Assembly: GCF_022049065.2 (NCBI RefSeq)
Contig: NZ_CP095743.1
Coordinates: 1,007,001 to 1,071,000, forward strand
Source of the DNA: Niallia sp. Man26
Lineage (GTDB): Bacteria > Bacillota > Bacilli > Bacillales > Cytobacillaceae
DNA length: 64,000 bases
Direction: 5' to 3'
The notes under the pieces are model-generated. The model was not told the DNA's origin, searched no databases, and worked only from the letters and a program-made list of their open reading frames with translations. Every line of letters starts with the position of its first letter. Positions within the stretch are counted from its first letter, which is position 1. The position numbers and the translations under genes were made by a program. Below are positions 19,261-29,080 of the stretch, one piece after another.

Positions 19261-20418
19261 GTGGAGCGTGGCAGTTTTCAATGGATGAAGTCTGTTAACA
19301 AGACAATCATCCTTAATAAAATCAGGATGTCAGAGCCGATTTCGCGAGCGCAGATTGCGAAGGAAACAAGCCTTACTCCGCCGACTGTCAGCAGTATTGT
19401 CAAAGAGCTGATGACAGAAGGGCTTGTGGTGGAAAGTACGCTTGGCGAATCGAGCGGCGGCCGCAAACCGACAATGCTGCATATTAACAGCACAGCTTTT
19501 TTTGCAGTTGGAGTGGATGCGGGACCAGAAACAGTTGAGTGTGTGCTTACAGATTTAACAGGGAAGATCTATGATCGCAGCACAGCAAAATTGCAGTTGC
19601 CAATTACGAATGAAGCGTTTATTGGAACGTTAAAGCAAGCTGTAATAAATCTATTTCTTTGTTCCGGCATTGATAAGGAGCAAGTTATTGGGATTGGCAT
19701 GGCTATGCACGGTGTAGTTGATGTCGATGCAGGAGAGGTGCTTGTTGCTCCGAATATAAGCTTACGCAATATACGTGTTAAAGAGCTTTTCGAGGAAGAA
19801 TTCGGCATGACGATAAGAGTGGAAAATGATGCAAGGGCAATGGCATTAGGAGAGTCATGGTTTGGCGGGCATGGTGGTGTGAACAGCATGGTGGCAATAA
19901 ATATTGGCAGAGGTGTCGGTGCCGGACTTGTTTTGAATGGCAAGCTCCATCACGGGGCACAGGGAATAGCTGGAGAATTCGGCCATATGACGATTGATCT
20001 CCATGGTGCAGTATGTGAATGTGGAAATCAAGGCTGCCTGCAAACATTAATAAGCGGCAACGCAATAGAAGAGCGCTCGATTGGTATTTGCGGCGAGCGG
20101 ATAAGTGGTGAGGAGATATTCGCTTTAGCGCAGGCAGGCAGCGAGGTTCATGCCGACTTCCTTTCGCAAATCGGCGAAATGATTGGAATCGGCTTGACGA
20201 ATTTAATTCATTTGCTCAACCCTGATAAAATTGTGCTGGGCGGAGGCGTCATGAAAAGCGAGCAGTATTTGCTGCCTGCCATCCAAAGAAAAATCGAAAG
20301 AACAGCATTGACGAAAGAAGCAGCAAAAACAGAAGTGGTGGCAACGAGCTTAGGAGATGATGCTACTGTATTAGGAGCCGTGTCCTTGCTGCTTGTCGAG
20401 CTGTTTGACCAAAGTTAA
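19261..20418 (+). CDS. ROK-family transcriptional repressor (XylR/NagC type)
   Basis: About 385 residues. A winged-helix DNA-binding domain comes first (ISRAQIAKETSLTPPTVSSIVKELMTEGL, near residues 25-53), then the ROK sugar-binding domain. The domain shows VGVDAGPETVECVLTDL (ATP/phosphate-like motif), the zinc motif HMTIDLHGAVCECGNQGCLQT with CxCGxxGC, and LNPDKIVLGGGV. It is therefore a sugar-responsive repressor, not a kinase. GTG 19261 has GGAGG eight bases upstream; ATG 19246 with AAGGA is the alternative. It sits next to galT, on the other strand, and control of the gal genes is possible but unproven. The inducer sugar is unknown. Confidence 0.86.
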   Translation: MERGSFQWMKSVNKTIILNKIRMSEPISRAQIAKETSLTPPTVSSIVKELMTEGLVVESTLGESSGGRKPTMLHINSTAFFAVGVDAGPETVECVLTDLTGKIYDRSTAKLQLPITNEAFIGTLKQAVINLFLCSGIDKEQVIGIGMAMHGVVDVDAGEVLVAPNISLRNIRVKELFEEEFGMTIRVENDARAMALGESWFGGHGGVNSMVAINIGRGVGAGLVLNGKLHHGAQGIAGEFGHMTIDLHGAVCECGNQGCLQTLISGNAIEERSIGICGERISGEEIFALAQAGSEVHADFLSQIGEMIGIGLTNLIHLLNPDKIVLGGGVMKSEQYLLPAIQRKIERTALTKEAAKTEVVATSLGDDATVLGAVSLLLVELFDQS

Positions 20419-20453
20419 AAAAGCTGAACCTGCACTTAGGTTCAGCTTTTTTT
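20417..20453. terminator. Bidirectional terminator between the ROK gene and galT
   Basis: 15-bp stem (20417-20431 with 20438-20452) with A and T tracts on both sides, serving the convergent ROK and galKET transcripts. Confidence 0.92.
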
Positions 20454-20459
20454 GTACGT

Positions 20460-21944
20460 TTAGTTTAATATATCGAGGAAGCGCTGAAAGGATTGCTTTT
20501 CTTTAAAGACACCAGCATCTTCAAGCACTCTCACGAATTTTTTGCCTAACTCTTTTTTGACAATCTGTTCTGCTTCAGAAACAGTGGAGATGATCCCGTA
20601 TTCTTGAACAATAGCATCAGCCCATTGCTGATGATAATCTTTAACCGTATTTTCTTTCCCGAGTAAAAGCTTTGTGATTTCACCAAGCTCCTCTTTTAAG
20701 CGGGGCGGAAGGACTGCCAGCCCCATCACTTCAATCAAGCCGATGTTTTCTTTTTTGATATGATGCACATCAGCATGAGGATGGAAAATACCGAGCGGAT
20801 GTTCAGCTGTTGTCCGATTGTTTCTTAAAACAAGGTCAAGCTCAAAGGACCCGTTTCGAACTCTGGCAATCGGCGTAATGGTATTATGAGGCACAGCTTC
20901 TGTAAATGCATGAATATGTGCTGCTTTATCAGAATAGCCTCTCCAAGATTTTAGAATTAGCTCTCCAGCATTGACAAGCTCTATGCTGCTTTTCCCTCTC
21001 AATCGAATCACTGACATCGGCCATTTAAGGACAGACGCAGTGACGTCAGGAAAATTATTTAAGGGAAATTGGAAGCTGTCCTCTGCTCGAGTCATCGCGA
21101 ATTCATAACAGCCGCCTTGATAATGGTCATGACTGAGAATAGAGCCGCCGACAATCGGCAAATCTGCGTTAGAACCGATGAAATAATGAGGAAATTTCTC
21201 GGTAAAATGCAGCAGTCTTTCGAATGCTTGACGGTCAATTTTCATATCTCTGTGTTCGTCTGAAAAGACAATGCTGTGCTCATTATAATAAACATAAGGT
21301 GAATATTGTAAGTTCCAAGTTTCACCTGCAAGCTCAATTGGAATAATCCGATGGTTCGATCTGGCAGGATGGCCGATACGGCCGGCATAGCCTTCGTTTT
21401 CTTTGCAAAGCAGGCATTTTGGATAATGAACATCCTTCTTCATCGCACGTTCCCGCTTAATTTCCTCTGGATCTTTTTCAGGCTTGGACAGGTTAATGGT
21501 AATATCCATAACGCCGTATGCTGTATCAATTTTATAGGAAATATTATTTTTTATTCTGTTCATTTGTATATAGTTGCTGTTCTTACTTAATTGATAAAAG
21601 TAAGCTGTTGCAGCTGTCGGTGCTTGTTTATATTTATCGTAAAACGTCTCCCTAACCGCTGAAGGACGAGCTACAAAACAATTCATTAAATTGGCGGCGA
21701 AAATGTCCTTCATATCCAATAAGTTCTCGATAATAGCTTGATCAGTGGCATAGGAAACAAGCCAGTCGATTACATCATGAATAGAAAGGTCATCAGAAAG
21801 TTTCTCGACAGCAGATTCTTCTGGAAAAGCTTCCAGTTTAAAAAGCTGTATTACTTGATTTCTTACATAAATGACATCCGCAGCTTCAATCAACTCTGCT
21901 TCCTTTGCTTTTTGGACAAGTTTGTCTATATAAGCATAAATCAT
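20460..21944 (-). CDS. galT: UTP/UDP-glucose--hexose-1-phosphate uridylyltransferase, GalT class 2
   Basis: Transfers UMP between UDP-glucose and galactose 1-phosphate in the Leloir pathway. At 494 residues it belongs to the longer Firmicute type (GalT2), unlike the roughly 350-residue E. coli form. Visible motifs: [13 protein letters not shown] with two Cys near residues 175-180, [51 protein letters not shown]; the HPHADVHH segment is the conserved region of this type. It is last in the minus-strand galK-galE-galT operon, and its start overlaps the galE stop by four bases. Confidence 0.92.
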   Translation of the reverse strand: MIYAYIDKLVQKAKEAELIEAADVIYVRNQVIQLFKLEAFPEESAVEKLSDDLSIHDVIDWLVSYATDQAIIENLLDMKDIFAANLMNCFVARPSAVRETFYDKYKQAPTAATAYFYQLSKNSNYIQMNRIKNNISYKIDTAYGVMDITINLSKPEKDPEEIKRERAMKKDVHYPKCLLCKENEGYAGRIGHPARSNHRIIPIELAGETWNLQYSPYVYYNEHSIVFSDEHRDMKIDRQAFERLLHFTEKFPHYFIGSNADLPIVGGSILSHDHYQGGCYEFAMTRAEDSFQFPLNNFPDVTASVLKWPMSVIRLRGKSSIELVNAGELILKSWRGYSDKAAHIHAFTEAVPHNTITPIARVRNGSFELDLVLRNNRTTAEHPLGIFHPHADVHHIKKENIGLIEVMGLAVLPPRLKEELGEITKLLLGKENTVKDYHQQWADAIVQEYGIISTVSEAEQIVKKELGKKFVRVLEDAGVFKEKQSFQRFLDILN

Positions 21945-22942
21945 CTGGCCACTTCCTTCTTGTATCCGTTCGGATGGGACAAGTGCCAGTTCCAGGCATC
22001 CTTCATAATCTGCTCAATGGAAGTTCTTCTCGGCTTCCAGCCAAGAACTTCTTTTGCTTTAGCAGAACTTGCAATTAAGGTGCTCGGATCGCCGGCACGG
22101 CGCGGACCGATAACAGCAGGGATTTCTTTGCCTGTTATTGTACGGGCTGTATCGACAAGCTCCTTAACAGAGAAGCCTTGGCTGCTGCCAAGATTGAAAA
22201 TATCACTTTTGCCGCCTTGTTGTAAATATTGTACGGCTAGTAAATGGGCGTCAATGAGATCCTCCACGTGAATATAATCTCTTATGCATGTACCGTCCGG
22301 AGTGTTATAGTCATCACCATATATGGTAACAAATGGGCGCTTGTTCAAGGCAGCCTGCAGAATAATCGGGATAAGATGTGTTTCAGGATCATGGTCTTCT
22401 CCAATTTCCCCTGTTTCTCTTGCTCCTGCTACATTGAAATAACGCAGTGATACATACTTTATGCCGTAAGCCTTGTCAGCCCATTCTATCATTCTCTCCA
22501 TAGCCCGCTTCGTTTCTCCGTAAGGATTAGCTGGATTCGTTGCCATATCCTCTGTAATAGGAACTGTGTCCGGCTCTCCATAAGTTGCTGCGGTCGAGGA
22601 GAACACAATATTCTTTACGTTAAACTCTACCATTGCCTCAAGCAGCATTTGTGTACCGTGAACATTGTTATCATAATATTTAAGCGGGTTCTCCATTGAT
22701 TCGCCGACAAGAGAGTTGGCAGCAAAGTGAATAACTGCCTCAATTTCTTCCTGTGCAAAAACAGAACGGAGGAAATTCATATCACGAATATCTCCCTCAT
22801 AAAATGATGCATCAGGATGGATAGCCTCTTTGTTGCCAGTCTCTAAATTATCGATAATAATTACTTTTTGTCCACGATCATGCAGCTGATGCACAGCGTG
22901 CGATCCAACATAGCCTGCTCCGCCTACCACTAAAATGCTCAT
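21941..22942 (-). CDS. galE: UDP-glucose 4-epimerase GalE
   Basis: Interconverts UDP-galactose and UDP-glucose. A 333-residue extended short-chain dehydrogenase. The NAD-binding [14 protein letters not shown] is at the N-terminus, the catalytic Ser is in [12 protein letters not shown], and the YxxxK pair is in NPYGETK near residue 148. The segments [22 protein letters not shown] and [11 protein letters not shown] are standard for GalE. Sits between galK and galT in the same transcript, 15 bases after galK. Confidence 0.95.
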   Translation of the reverse strand: MSILVVGGAGYVGSHAVHQLHDRGQKVIIIDNLETGNKEAIHPDASFYEGDIRDMNFLRSVFAQEEIEAVIHFAANSLVGESMENPLKYYDNNVHGTQMLLEAMVEFNVKNIVFSSTAATYGEPDTVPITEDMATNPANPYGETKRAMERMIEWADKAYGIKYVSLRYFNVAGARETGEIGEDHDPETHLIPIILQAALNKRPFVTIYGDDYNTPDGTCIRDYIHVEDLIDAHLLAVQYLQQGGKSDIFNLGSSQGFSVKELVDTARTITGKEIPAVIGPRRAGDPSTLIASSAKAKEVLGWKPRRTSIEQIMKDAWNWHLSHPNGYKKEVAR

Positions 22943-22957
22943 AAATAACCCACCTTT

Positions 22958-24127
22958 TTAAATTTCTTTTGCTCCGTCGCCGATAGTCGCTTTATAAAAG
23001 GTTGCTTCATAACCAATCTTCTTTAGATAAATTTCATTAACATTCTTTTTGAAATCCTCTGCTTTATCTTCTTCCACAATCGCAATCGCGCATCCGCCGA
23101 AGCCTGCACCAGTCATACGTGCCCCGATAACGCCAGCTTGATTCCATGCTGCTTCGACAATTGTGTCCAGTTCAGTTCCAGTCACTTCATAATCTTCTTT
23201 TAAGCTAACATGTGATTGATTCATCAGCTCACCGAATCTATTAAGGTCGCCATTGTTTAATGCGGACAGCGCTTCCAATGTTCGCGCATTTTCATAGACA
23301 GCATGCTTTGCACGCAATAGATTAACTGGGTCTTTAATAAGATGTTTTGCATTATCAAATTCCTCAACCGTCAAAGCACCTAAGCTTTCAATGGACAGCT
23401 CTGTCTGAAGATCACTTAAGGCGGCTTCGCATTGGGAGCGGCGCTCATTATACTTTGAACCAGCAAGGGTGCGCTGTTTATTTGTATTGATGATCATGAT
23501 TACATGGTTTGCCAGCTTAATCGGTGCATACTTATACTCTAATGTTTGACAGTCTAGCAAAATAGCAGAATCCTTCTTACCCATTCCAATTGCAAACTGG
23601 TCCATTATCCCGCTGTTAACTCCAATATAGCTGTTTTCGACTTTTTGCCCAAGTTTTATCATCGGTATGCGCTCAATTGGAAGGTCGAACAGACCTTGAA
23701 GGAGTACACCTGTCACAAGCTCGATTGAAGCAGAAGAAGAGAGGCCGGCGCCGTTTGGAATATCGCCGTAAAACAAGATATCTGCACCCGTATCGATTGA
23801 AAAGCCGGCTTCTCGTAAATGATGAATCATGCCTTTTGGATAATTTGCCCAGTCATGAGCCTTATCGTATGCTAATGAAGACAGGTCACATTCAATGATA
23901 CCGCTATCAGAAAAGTTAACAGAATAGAAACGAAAGACAGAATCATCCCGTTTTGTAGCTAGTGCGTAAGTTCCATAAGAGATGGATGCAGGAAAGACAT
24001 GGCCGCCATTATAGTCTGTATGCTCACCAATCAGATTGATTCTGCCTGGAGCAAAGAACTTCCGAGGCGTAGTATCTGTAGAAAAAATAGACTGATATGT
24101 TTCAAGTAAAGGATAGTTAGTATTCAT
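22958..24127 (-). CDS. galK: Galactokinase GalK
   Basis: Phosphorylates galactose at C1. A 389-residue GHMP kinase. Signatures are visible: the galactokinase motif PGRINLIGEHTDYNGGHVFP at residues 26-45, the ATP-binding PNGAGLSSSASIEL near residue 126, the catalytic Asp in NSGIMDQFAIGMG and the C-terminal MTGAGFGGCAIAIV. It is the first gene of the minus-strand gal operon, with AGGAGG before its ATG, and is divergent from the LacI-type regulator at 24392. Confidence 0.96.
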   Translation of the reverse strand: MNTNYPLLETYQSIFSTDTTPRKFFAPGRINLIGEHTDYNGGHVFPASISYGTYALATKRDDSVFRFYSVNFSDSGIIECDLSSLAYDKAHDWANYPKGMIHHLREAGFSIDTGADILFYGDIPNGAGLSSSASIELVTGVLLQGLFDLPIERIPMIKLGQKVENSYIGVNSGIMDQFAIGMGKKDSAILLDCQTLEYKYAPIKLANHVIMIINTNKQRTLAGSKYNERRSQCEAALSDLQTELSIESLGALTVEEFDNAKHLIKDPVNLLRAKHAVYENARTLEALSALNNGDLNRFGELMNQSHVSLKEDYEVTGTELDTIVEAAWNQAGVIGARMTGAGFGGCAIAIVEEDKAEDFKKNVNEIYLKKIGYEATFYKATIGDGAKEI

Positions 24128-24160
24128 AATAGCCTCCTGTTATCGACTGTTTTAACTTTG

Positions 24161-24177
24161 TTAATTAATTTAATTAA
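24161..24177. promoter_or_regulatory. AT-rich palindrome upstream of galK
   Basis: A 17-base inverted repeat made of TTAATTAA-type arms, 34 bases upstream of the galK start. It could be an operator of galKET, but AT-only palindromes also arise by chance. Confidence 0.3.
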
Positions 24178-24307
24178 GTCTATGTTCAGATTACTACTAT
24201 TCTGCAGAGGACGCAATAAAAAATATAGTGATTTTTTTAAATTCGTGGCATTTTGAAAAAACAGTTTACATCATCATTATTATTTAATATAATTTAGTAA
24301 AAAATAA

Positions 24308-24321
24308 GTAAAAAAATTTAC
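24308..24321. promoter_or_regulatory. Putative operator, GTAAA-N4-TTTAC dyad (copy 1)
   Basis: A 14-base dyad in the galK/regulator divergent region. The identical 14 bases occur again at 25440-25453, upstream of ganS. LacI-type regulators bind dyads of this size, so the protein encoded at 24392 is the natural candidate to bind both. Confidence 0.62.
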
Positions 24322-24388
24322 TGATTAAAAAGAGCTATTAAAGTTCATTACATAGATGAAAATGGTGAATGATAAGGCATGGAGGTAA

Positions 24389-25384
<996 letters not shown>

Positions 25385-25387
25385 GCT

Positions 25388-25421
25388 AAAAGCAGCACTG
25401 TAAAGAGTGCTGCTTTTTTTT
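25388..25421 (+). terminator. Terminator after the LacI-type regulator
   Basis: 11-bp stem (AAGCAGCACT and AGTGCTGCTT arms) followed by eight T residues. Confidence 0.9.
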
Positions 25422-25439
25422 GTGAAGAAAAATAATTTC

Positions 25440-25453
25440 GTAAAAAAATTTAC
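25440..25453. promoter_or_regulatory. Putative operator, GTAAA-N4-TTTAC dyad (copy 2)
   Basis: Identical in all 14 bases to the site at 24308-24321. It lies 21 bases upstream of the ganS -35 element. A looser GTAAA...TTTAC pair with seven bases between arms follows at 25462-25478 and touches the -35. Confidence 0.65.
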
Positions 25454-25473
25454 TTAATAAAGTAAAATAATTG

Positions 25474-25502
25474 TTTACATATTTCTTTACCGGTGCTATA
25501 TT
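25474..25502 (+). promoter_or_regulatory. ganS promoter
   Basis: TTTACA at 25474-25479 and TATATT at 25497-25502 with 17-base spacing, preceded by the GTAAA/TTTAC dyads and followed at once by a cre. Confidence 0.72.
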
Positions 25503-25509
25503 GATTTTA

Positions 25510-25524
25510 GTGAAACGCTTTCAC
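25510..25524. promoter_or_regulatory. cre (CcpA) site of the gan operon
   Basis: GTGAAACGCTTTCAC is a perfect dyad and fits the cre consensus TGWAARCGYTWNCW. It begins eight bases after the -10, covering the start point, which is the usual place for glucose repression by CcpA. Confidence 0.85.
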
Positions 25525-25570
25525 ATCAATTGGTGCAATTAGGAAAACTATTGGAAAGGATGTCCTATAT

Positions 25571-26848
25571 ATGAAAAAGTCTAAAAAGTATTTAAGCCTG
25601 ATTGGAGGCATCGCTTTAACTTTATCACTGGCAGCCTGCGGACCTCAAGACAGCGAAGGTTCAAGCGGACAGAAAGCTTCATCTAATAAAGACTACGATC
25701 TATTAGTCTGGGAAGATATTGAAAAATCAGAAGGAATTAAAGATATCGTTGCTAAGTTTGAAGAAGAAAATGATGTTACAGTAAAAGTAGTGGAAAAACC
25801 GTACGCACAGCAAATCGAGGATTTACGCCTTGATGGTCCTGCAGGAACTGGTCCAGATGTTTTAACAATGGCTGGCGACCAAATCGGAACAGCAGTTACG
25901 GAAGGACTTATTAAAGAGCTTGCTGTTGATGACAGCACAAAATCCATCTATACAGAGTCTGCTCTGCAGTCACAAATAGTGGACGGAAAAGTATACGGTT
26001 TGCCAAAAGCAGTAGAAACGACAGTGCTTTATTATAACAAAGATTTGATCTCAGAAGAAGAACTGCCAAAAACATTGGATGAATGGTATGAATATTCCAA
26101 GCAAAACACATCTGGAGACAAATACGGATTCCTTGCTTTATTTGACCAAATTTACTATGCACAAAGCGTGTTAAGCGGCTACGGCGGTTATATTTTTGGT
26201 GAAGATGAAAGCGGTGCTTATAAGCCTGATGACATTGGTTTAAACAATGCTGGGGCATTAGAAGGTGCACAATATATTCAGAAGTTCTATAAAGAAGGAC
26301 TGTTTCCAGCTGGAATTATCGGCGAACAAGGAATCAATGTGCTAGAGTCATTATTCACAGAAGGAAAAGCTGCTGCAATTATTTCCGGACCATGGAATGT
26401 TGAGCCATTTAAAAAAGCTGGCATCAACTATGGTGTTGTGAAATTGCCAGAGCTTTCTAACGGTAAAAATATGAGTGCATTCATCGGCGTGAAAAGCTAC
26501 AATGTCAGCTCTTATTCTCAAGACGCAGAGCTTGCAAAAAAGCTGGCAGTATATTTGACTAATGAGGAAAATTCAAAAACAAGATACGAATTGACACAGG
26601 AAGTACCGGCTGTACAGGCATTAGCTGATGATCCGGCTGTGAAGGAAAGCGAAATAGCAAAAGCAGTTGCTGAACAGTCGCAATTCTCTGAATTGACACC
26701 GAATATTCCGGAAATGAATGAAGTTTGGACACCGGTTGATGCTGCCCTGCAGACAATCGCAACAGGCAAAGCAGAGCCAAAGGATGCCTTGAATCAGGCA
26801 GTTGAGACAGTTAAAGGTCAAATTGAAGCAAAGCATAGCAGCAACTAA
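25571..26848 (+). CDS. ganS: Galactooligosaccharide ABC transporter, substrate-binding lipoprotein GanS
   Basis: A 425-residue family 1 (MalE-like) binding protein. The signal peptide ends in the lipobox LAAC near residue 23, so it is anchored outside the membrane. The mature part has the MalE-type features DLLVWEDIEKSEGIKD, GPDVLTMAGDQIG, YGLPKAVETTVLYYNKDL and AAIISGPWNVEPFKKAGINYGVVKLP. With GanP and GanQ it takes up beta-1,4-galactobiose to tetraose released by galactanase. First gene of the operon with its own promoter and cre. The ATPase is missing, as is common: MsmX-type shared ATPases serve such systems. Confidence 0.9.
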   Translation: MKKSKKYLSLIGGIALTLSLAACGPQDSEGSSGQKASSNKDYDLLVWEDIEKSEGIKDIVAKFEEENDVTVKVVEKPYAQQIEDLRLDGPAGTGPDVLTMAGDQIGTAVTEGLIKELAVDDSTKSIYTESALQSQIVDGKVYGLPKAVETTVLYYNKDLISEEELPKTLDEWYEYSKQNTSGDKYGFLALFDQIYYAQSVLSGYGGYIFGEDESGAYKPDDIGLNNAGALEGAQYIQKFYKEGLFPAGIIGEQGINVLESLFTEGKAAAIISGPWNVEPFKKAGINYGVVKLPELSNGKNMSAFIGVKSYNVSSYSQDAELAKKLAVYLTNEENSKTRYELTQEVPAVQALADDPAVKESEIAKAVAEQSQFSELTPNIPEMNEVWTPVDAALQTIATGKAEPKDALNQAVETVKGQIEAKHSSN

Positions 26849-26852
26849 AATT

Positions 26853-26890
26853 TACTGACAGTGCCAAACAAAAATTGTTTGGCACTGCAT
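26853..26890 (+). other. Hairpin between ganS and ganP
   Basis: CAGTGCCAAACA (26860-26871) pairs with TGTTTGGCACTG (26876-26887), a near-perfect 12-bp stem with no T run. Such stems commonly protect the binding-protein mRNA end and make the lipoprotein more abundant than the permeases. Confidence 0.65.
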
Positions 26891-26937
26891 AATTCCGGCT
26901 CATTACATAAAGTAAGAATAATCAAGGGGTGAAAAAG

Positions 26938-28194
26938 GTGCAACATCGCAATAAAGCTCTTATTCTATCAATTATTCCAGGAGTTGGGCAGTTCTATAAC
27001 AAGCAATGGGTAAAGGGTCTGCTGTTGCTTTTAACAGGCATAATGTTCTTTTTAGTATTTGGAGATTTGCTTAATATGGGTTTCTGGGGAATCTTTACTT
27101 TAGGAACAGAAGTACCTCGTGATAATTCTATTTTCCTTTTAGCAGAAGGAATCATTGCCATCATAGTTACATGCTTTGGATTAACGGTATATTATTTTAA
27201 CTTAAGAGATGCTTATAGAAACGGAAAATTACGTGATGAAAACATGGAATTAAGTTCATTGAAAGAACAATACCATAATCTGGTTGCGCAAGGATATCCG
27301 TATCTTGTGAGCGGACCTTCTTTATTCATTTTAATTTTTGCTGTTATTTTCCCAATCCTTTTCAGTTTCGCGTTAGCCTTTACGAATTATGACTTATACC
27401 ATTCTCCGCCGGCACATTTGACAGATTGGGTCGGATTGAAAACATTCGCTGAAATTTTCACAGTAGATATATGGCGTTCGACATTCTTCGATGTGCTTGC
27501 ATGGACGGTTGTGTGGACAATTGTTGCCTCAACTGTGCAAGTTAGCATTGGTATTGGGCTGGCAGTCCTTGTTAACCAAAAGGAAATCCGCTTTAAGAAA
27601 TTTTTCCGCACAATTCTAGTATTGCCTTGGGCAGTGCCAGGTTTTGTTACGATTTTGATTTTTGCAGGATTATTCAATGACAGTTTCGGTGCAGTCAACA
27701 ACGATATTCTTGCAGCATTAGGCATAGGGCCGATACCGTGGCTGACAGATGCTAGCTGGTCAAGAGTTGCCTTAATCTTAATGCAGGGCTGGCTTGGATT
27801 CCCATATATATTCCTAGTAACAACAGGTGTGCTTCAGTCTATTCCAGACGATTTATACGAAGCAGCAACGATTGATGGTGCGAGTATTTTTGCAAAGTTC
27901 AAGCATATAACAATGCCGATGATCTTAATCGCAATGGCGCCAATCATCATTACACAGTTTACGTTCAATTTTAATAACTTTAATATTATCTATCTATTTA
28001 ATGGCGGCGGCCCTGCAGTGCCTGGTTCAACAGCGGGCGGCACCGATATTTTAGTATCGTGGATTTATAAGCTGACAATGCAATCAAGCCAGTACTCTTT
28101 GGCTGCCGCATTAACGATTCTGCTTTCTGTATTTGTTATTGCGATTGCTCTATGGCAGTTCAGACGCACAAATTCATTTAAAGAAGGAGCGTAA
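26938..28194 (+). CDS. ganP: Galactooligosaccharide ABC transporter permease GanP
   Basis: A 418-residue MalF-type permease, the same length as B. subtilis GanP and very similar along its length from memory. Extra N-terminal hydrophobic segments (SIIPGVGQFYNKQ ... MFFLVFGDLLNMGFWGIF) precede the MalF-like core. The EAA loop that contacts the ATPase is visible in YEAATIDGASIFAKFKHITMPMI near residue 310. The first in-frame start is GTG 26929, but AAGGGG at 26924-26929 is eight bases from GTG 26938, so the latter is preferred. ganQ starts four bases after the stop. Confidence 0.92.
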   Translation: MQHRNKALILSIIPGVGQFYNKQWVKGLLLLLTGIMFFLVFGDLLNMGFWGIFTLGTEVPRDNSIFLLAEGIIAIIVTCFGLTVYYFNLRDAYRNGKLRDENMELSSLKEQYHNLVAQGYPYLVSGPSLFILIFAVIFPILFSFALAFTNYDLYHSPPAHLTDWVGLKTFAEIFTVDIWRSTFFDVLAWTVVWTIVASTVQVSIGIGLAVLVNQKEIRFKKFFRTILVLPWAVPGFVTILIFAGLFNDSFGAVNNDILAALGIGPIPWLTDASWSRVALILMQGWLGFPYIFLVTTGVLQSIPDDLYEAATIDGASIFAKFKHITMPMILIAMAPIIITQFTFNFNNFNIIYLFNGGGPAVPGSTAGGTDILVSWIYKLTMQSSQYSLAAALTILLSVFVIAIALWQFRRTNSFKEGA

Positions 28195-28197
28195 GAG

Positions 28198-29049
28198 ATG
28201 AAGACAAACATGAAGCAAAAAAGATTCTTTCGGCTCCTTGTCTCCTATGGCATCTTAGCTTTTATGACAGTAATCATCATTTATCCTTTGCTTTGGACAA
28301 TCGGAGCAAGCTTTAATCCTGGCAACAGTCTTATTAGTACGTCCATTATTCCGAGCAATCCGACATTGGATCATTATAAAGAGCTGTTCGCAGGCAAAGA
28401 GAGTCTGCAATATGCCAACTGGTATATGAACTCGCTAAAAATCAGTGTCTTTACCATGATAGGAACGGTTATCAGCGTATCGTTCACAGCATATGCGTTT
28501 TCTCGTTTCCGTTTTAAAGGCAGAAAAAATGCACTTACAGTGTTCTTGCTGCTGCAAATGATTCCGCAGTTCTCTGCATTGATTGCCTTGTTCGTTTTAG
28601 CTCAGCTTCTTGGGCTTATGAACAGCCATTGGCTTTTGATCTTACTATATATTGGCGGACAAATACCAATGAATACGTATTTAATGAAGGGCTATATGGA
28701 TTCCATTCCGATGGATCTTGATGAAAGTGCCAAAATTGATGGCGCAAGCAATACAAGAATTTTTTGGCAAATCCTCATGCCGTTATCAAGACCGATGATT
28801 GCCGTTGTAGCAATGAATGGATTCACAGGACCGTTAGGAGATTTCGTTTTGTCATCAACTATCCTGCGCACACCGGAATCTTACACATTGCCGATTGGAC
28901 TCTATAATCTTGTTAATGAAGTGATGGGTGCAAGCTATACAACATTCGCTGCAGGAGCCATTTTAATAAGCATTCCAATTGCCATCATATTTATTCTGCT
29001 GCAAAAGAACTTTGTATCAGGTCTGACTGCAGGTGGAACAAAAGGTTAA
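28198..29049 (+). CDS. ganQ: Galactooligosaccharide ABC transporter permease GanQ
   Basis: A 283-residue MalG-type permease with six membrane helices. The EAA-type loop is in MDLDESAKIDGASNTRIFWQILMPLSRP near residue 180. It is the partner of GanP in the galacto-oligosaccharide importer and is 3 bases downstream of it, so translation is probably coupled. The C-terminus LTAGGTKG is typical of MalG-like proteins. Confidence 0.92.
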   Translation: MKTNMKQKRFFRLLVSYGILAFMTVIIIYPLLWTIGASFNPGNSLISTSIIPSNPTLDHYKELFAGKESLQYANWYMNSLKISVFTMIGTVISVSFTAYAFSRFRFKGRKNALTVFLLLQMIPQFSALIALFVLAQLLGLMNSHWLLILLYIGGQIPMNTYLMKGYMDSIPMDLDESAKIDGASNTRIFWQILMPLSRPMIAVVAMNGFTGPLGDFVLSSTILRTPESYTLPIGLYNLVNEVMGASYTTFAAGAILISIPIAIIFILLQKNFVSGLTAGGTKG

Positions 29050-29080
29050 CTAAAAATAAGGAAACAAAAAGGAGACTTTT

